Shown piece after piece: positions 4,529-6,521 of a DNA stretch of 6,521 nucleotides; within the stretch, counting starts at the first letter, position 1; the number at the start of each line of letters is the position of its first letter. The stretch covers positions 6,442 through 12,962 of the forward strand of contig DDBM01000110.1 in NCBI GenBank assembly GCA_002333125.1. Reading direction: 5' to 3'. The position numbers were made by a program, and so were the translations under genes. The notes beneath the pieces were generated by a model. That model was not told the origin of the DNA. It ran no database searches and saw nothing but the letters and a program-made list of their open reading frames with translations. The DNA is from Moraxellaceae bacterium UBA2032. Its GTDB lineage: Bacteria; Pseudomonadota; Gammaproteobacteria; Pseudomonadales; Moraxellaceae.

Positions 4529-6521
4529 ATGTGGCTCACACGTATTAGTGTACAAAACCCCGTTTTTGCCGCCATGATGATGTTTGCACTCATGGTATTA
4601 GGTTTATTTGCTTATAAAGATGTGGGTGTTGAAGAGTTTCCCAATGTCGAATTTCCTTTTGTGATTGTTTATACCAGTTACCCTGGTGCATCGCCCGAAG
4701 TGGTTGAGTCTGATATTACCCGTAAAGTAGAAGACACCGTCAACACCATTTCTGGTGTAAAAAAGGTCATTTCTACCTCTTACGAAGGTCGCTCTTTTGT
4801 AGCGATTGAATTTTATTTAAATGTACCCGTCACGGTGGCGGTACAAGATGTACGCGACAAAATTGCGGTACTCAAAACTACCTTTAGAGACGAAATTAAA
4901 GACCCAATTGTTGAGCGTTACAACCCCGGTTCGGTACCTGTATTGTCGTTAGCGTTTACCTCTAGCACTTTACCCATGAGAGAGTTAAGCACCTTTATTG
5001 ACCAAAAAATCAGTAAGCGTCTCCAAACGGTATCGGGTGTGGGTAAAGTAGAAATTTTAGGGGCAGTTAAACGTGAAGTGCGTATTTATCTAAAGCCTCA
5101 AGCTCTGCAAGCCTACAGTGTGGGCGTTGATGAAGTGCTGCGTGTGTTACAAGCCGAAAATTCAGAATTACCCTCAGGGACAATTAAATCAGGCAATCAA
5201 GAACAAGTCGTACAAATCAAAGGTCGCTTAGCGCAGCCCGAACAATTTAAACGCTTAATTGTAGCGCGTCGTGCAGGTGTGCCGATTTATTTAGAGCAAG
5301 TGGCTAATGTGGTTGATGGTGAGCAAGATTTAGAATCTGCTTCGCTCATTAATGGTCAAGCGGCGGTTTCTTTAGATGTGATTAAAAGCTCAGGCGCAAA
5401 CGTGATTGATGTTGTCAACAAAGCCAAAGAGGTCTTAGACGAAATCCGTCAGCAATTACCCGCAGGCGTGAGCATGACCGTCGTGGCCGACAGCTCAAAA
5501 TCAATACGAGCCTCTTTAAATGACGTTAAAAAGACCTTGTTAGAAGGCGCGGCCTTAGCGATTTTAATCGTTTTATTATTTTTAGGATCATGGCGTAGTA
5601 CTGTTATTACGGGCTTAACCTTACCTATTTCTTTATTAGGAACGGTGTTTGCGCTGTATTATTTTGGCTTTACTATAAATATGATGACCCTCATGGCCTT
5701 GTCGCTGTGTATTGGGTTATTGGTAGATGATGCTATTGTGGTGCGTGAAAACATTGTGCGTCATGCGGCAATGGGCAAAAGCCATTATCAAGCCGCCTTA
5801 GATGGCACCAACGAAATTGGCCTTGCGGTATTAGCTACCACCTTAACCATTATTGCGGTGTTTTTACCCGTTGCCTTTATGGGTGGCATTATTGGACGAT
5901 TCTTTTATCAATTTGGTGTCACAGTAAGCTCGGCAGTTTTATTGTCGATGTTTGTTAGTTTTACCCTCGACCCAATGTTGTCCTCTGTTTGGCCAGACAA
6001 ACATAAACATGGTGAGCGGCGTACAGGTTTTGGCGGCTTTTTAGATAAGTTTTCGGATTTTTTAGAGTGGTTAGGTGATATTTATAGCCGTTTGATTGCA
6101 TGGGCATTACGTCATCGCCGTATTACTTTAGGTATTGCCTTTGCCAGTTTAATTGGCGCGTTTGCCTTGTCGGGCATGATTGGTAAAGAGTTTGTACCAG
6201 AACCAGATTTAAGTGAAATAGGCGTTCGTTTTGAAACGGCAGAGGACTCTTCTTTAGATTACACCCTCAGCAAAGTTCATCAAGCCGAAGCCATTATGCG
6301 TACCTATCCCGAAGTCATTAGCACTTATGCCACGGTCAATACCAGTGGCAGTGCAGGGCGTAACAAAGCCAGTATTAGGGTCTTACTCAAGCCCAAAGAC
6401 CAACGTAAATTAGGTCAAAAACAACTCATTAGTGTGTTTAGGCAACGTTTAAATCAAATAGCAGGTATTACCCTTAATTCGGTTTCAGCGGCCAAAGAGT
6501 CGGTGTCGGGTGGACAAAAGC
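4529..6521 (+). CDS. RND efflux transporter permease subunit (AcrB/MexF-like superfamily), 3' end outside window
   Basis: The frame is open for 664 codons to the window edge; complete relatives have about 1,020-1,060 residues. The inner-membrane trimer exports hydrophobic or amphiphilic compounds using the proton gradient. The N-terminus [20 protein letters not shown] begins TM1 (~11-30). The first periplasmic loop (~31-335) carries the porter-domain motifs [33 protein letters not shown] and [13 protein letters not shown]2 is near 340-356, TM3 359-380, TM4 386-405, TM5 431-452, TM6 463-486 and TM7 532-551, followed by the start of the second large loop ([13 protein letters not shown]). The proton-relay aspartates are present as D400-D401 in [12 protein letters not shown] of TM4, so the pump looks functional. 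GGAG at 4517-4520, eight bases before ATG 4529, supports this start. The class is HAE-1-like by motif, and the drug range is unknown. No TolC-type channel gene is visible. Confidence 0.95.
   Translation, partial: MWLTRISVQNPVFAAMMMFALMVLGLFAYKDVGVEEFPNVEFPFVIVYTSYPGASPEVVESDITRKVEDTVNTISGVKKVISTSYEGRSFVAIEFYLNVPVTVAVQDVRDKIAVLKTTFRDEIKDPIVERYNPGSVPVLSLAFTSSTLPMRELSTFIDQKISKRLQTVSGVGKVEILGAVKREVRIYLKPQALQAYSVGVDEVLRVLQAENSELPSGTIKSGNQEQVVQIKGRLAQPEQFKRLIVARRAGVPIYLEQVANVVDGEQDLESASLINGQAAVSLDVIKSSGANVIDVVNKAKEVLDEIRQQLPAGVSMTVVADSSKSIRASLNDVKKTLLEGAALAILIVLLFLGSWRSTVITGLTLPISLLGTVFALYYFGFTINMMTLMALSLCIGLLVDDAIVVRENIVRHAAMGKSHYQAALDGTNEIGLAVLATTLTIIAVFLPVAFMGGIIGRFFYQFGVTVSSAVLLSMFVSFTLDPMLSSVWPDKHKHGERRTGFGGFLDKFSDFLEWLGDIYSRLIAWALRHRRITLGIAFASLIGAFALSGMIGKEFVPEPDLSEIGVRFETAEDSSLDYTLSKVHQAEAIMRTYPEVISTYATVNTSGSAGRNKASIRVLLKPKDQRKLGQKQLISVFRQRLNQIAGITLNSVSAAKESVSGGQK

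Noticed and set aside
4349..4593. Two overlapping minus-strand frames at the adaptor-permease junction
   Set aside because: They overlap each other in different frames and run opposite conserved adaptor and permease sequence; neither has convincing start signals.
4529..6521. Frameshift or decay in the RND permease
   Set aside because: The frame reads through without a stop from 4529 to the edge with all expected motifs in order, so it is only cut by the window end.

Overview
The window looks like chromosomal DNA from a gammaproteobacterium of moderate to low GC, with TTA-rich leucine codons and CGT-rich arginine codons. The gene types (gamma carbonic anhydrase, YdjA-type nitroreductase, YiiD-type thioesterase, AcrAB-like RND pump) are typical of that class. 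Something near Moraxellaceae or Thiotrichales would fit, but this placement is an inference and weak. All genes lie on the + strand and coding density is high.

Region 1 (1-304): the last 53 codons of a gamma-class carbonic anhydrase-like protein, then a gene-free stretch of about 145 bases holding an imperfect inverted-repeat element (repeat A). Region 2 (305-2482): three closely spaced genes. They are a complete DUF1016/YhcG-type PD-(D/E)XK nuclease, a YdjA-type FMN nitroreductase, and a hotdog thioesterase that starts three bases after the nitroreductase stop. A 27-base near-perfect palindrome lies inside the nuclease gene. Region 3 (2483-2646): an intergenic gap with a second, cleaner inverted-repeat element (repeat B), sharing 21 bases in inverted orientation with repeat A, followed by a 38-base nested dyad directly before the next gene. 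That dyad is the best candidate operator in the window. Region 4 (2647-6521): a tripartite efflux operon. It encodes a TetR/AcrR-family regulator, an overlapping periplasmic adaptor lipoprotein (HlyD/AcrA type), and an RND inner-membrane permease that is still open at the right edge (664 residues seen, roughly two thirds of a usual RND pump).

The efflux genes fit one unit. The regulator probably represses its own operon from the 38-base dyad, and the adaptor and permease are translated from start sites overlapping or just after the preceding gene. No outer-membrane channel is visible, so a TolC-type partner must lie downstream or elsewhere. The most unusual point is the regulator's N-terminus. 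An extra segment of about 57 residues before the normal TetR DNA-binding domain aligns without gaps to that domain, suggesting a tandem or relic second HTH, and it sits behind an unusually long, nested operator. I see no clear undescribed multi-gene system; the rest is ordinary chromosomal content with some repeats worth checking.
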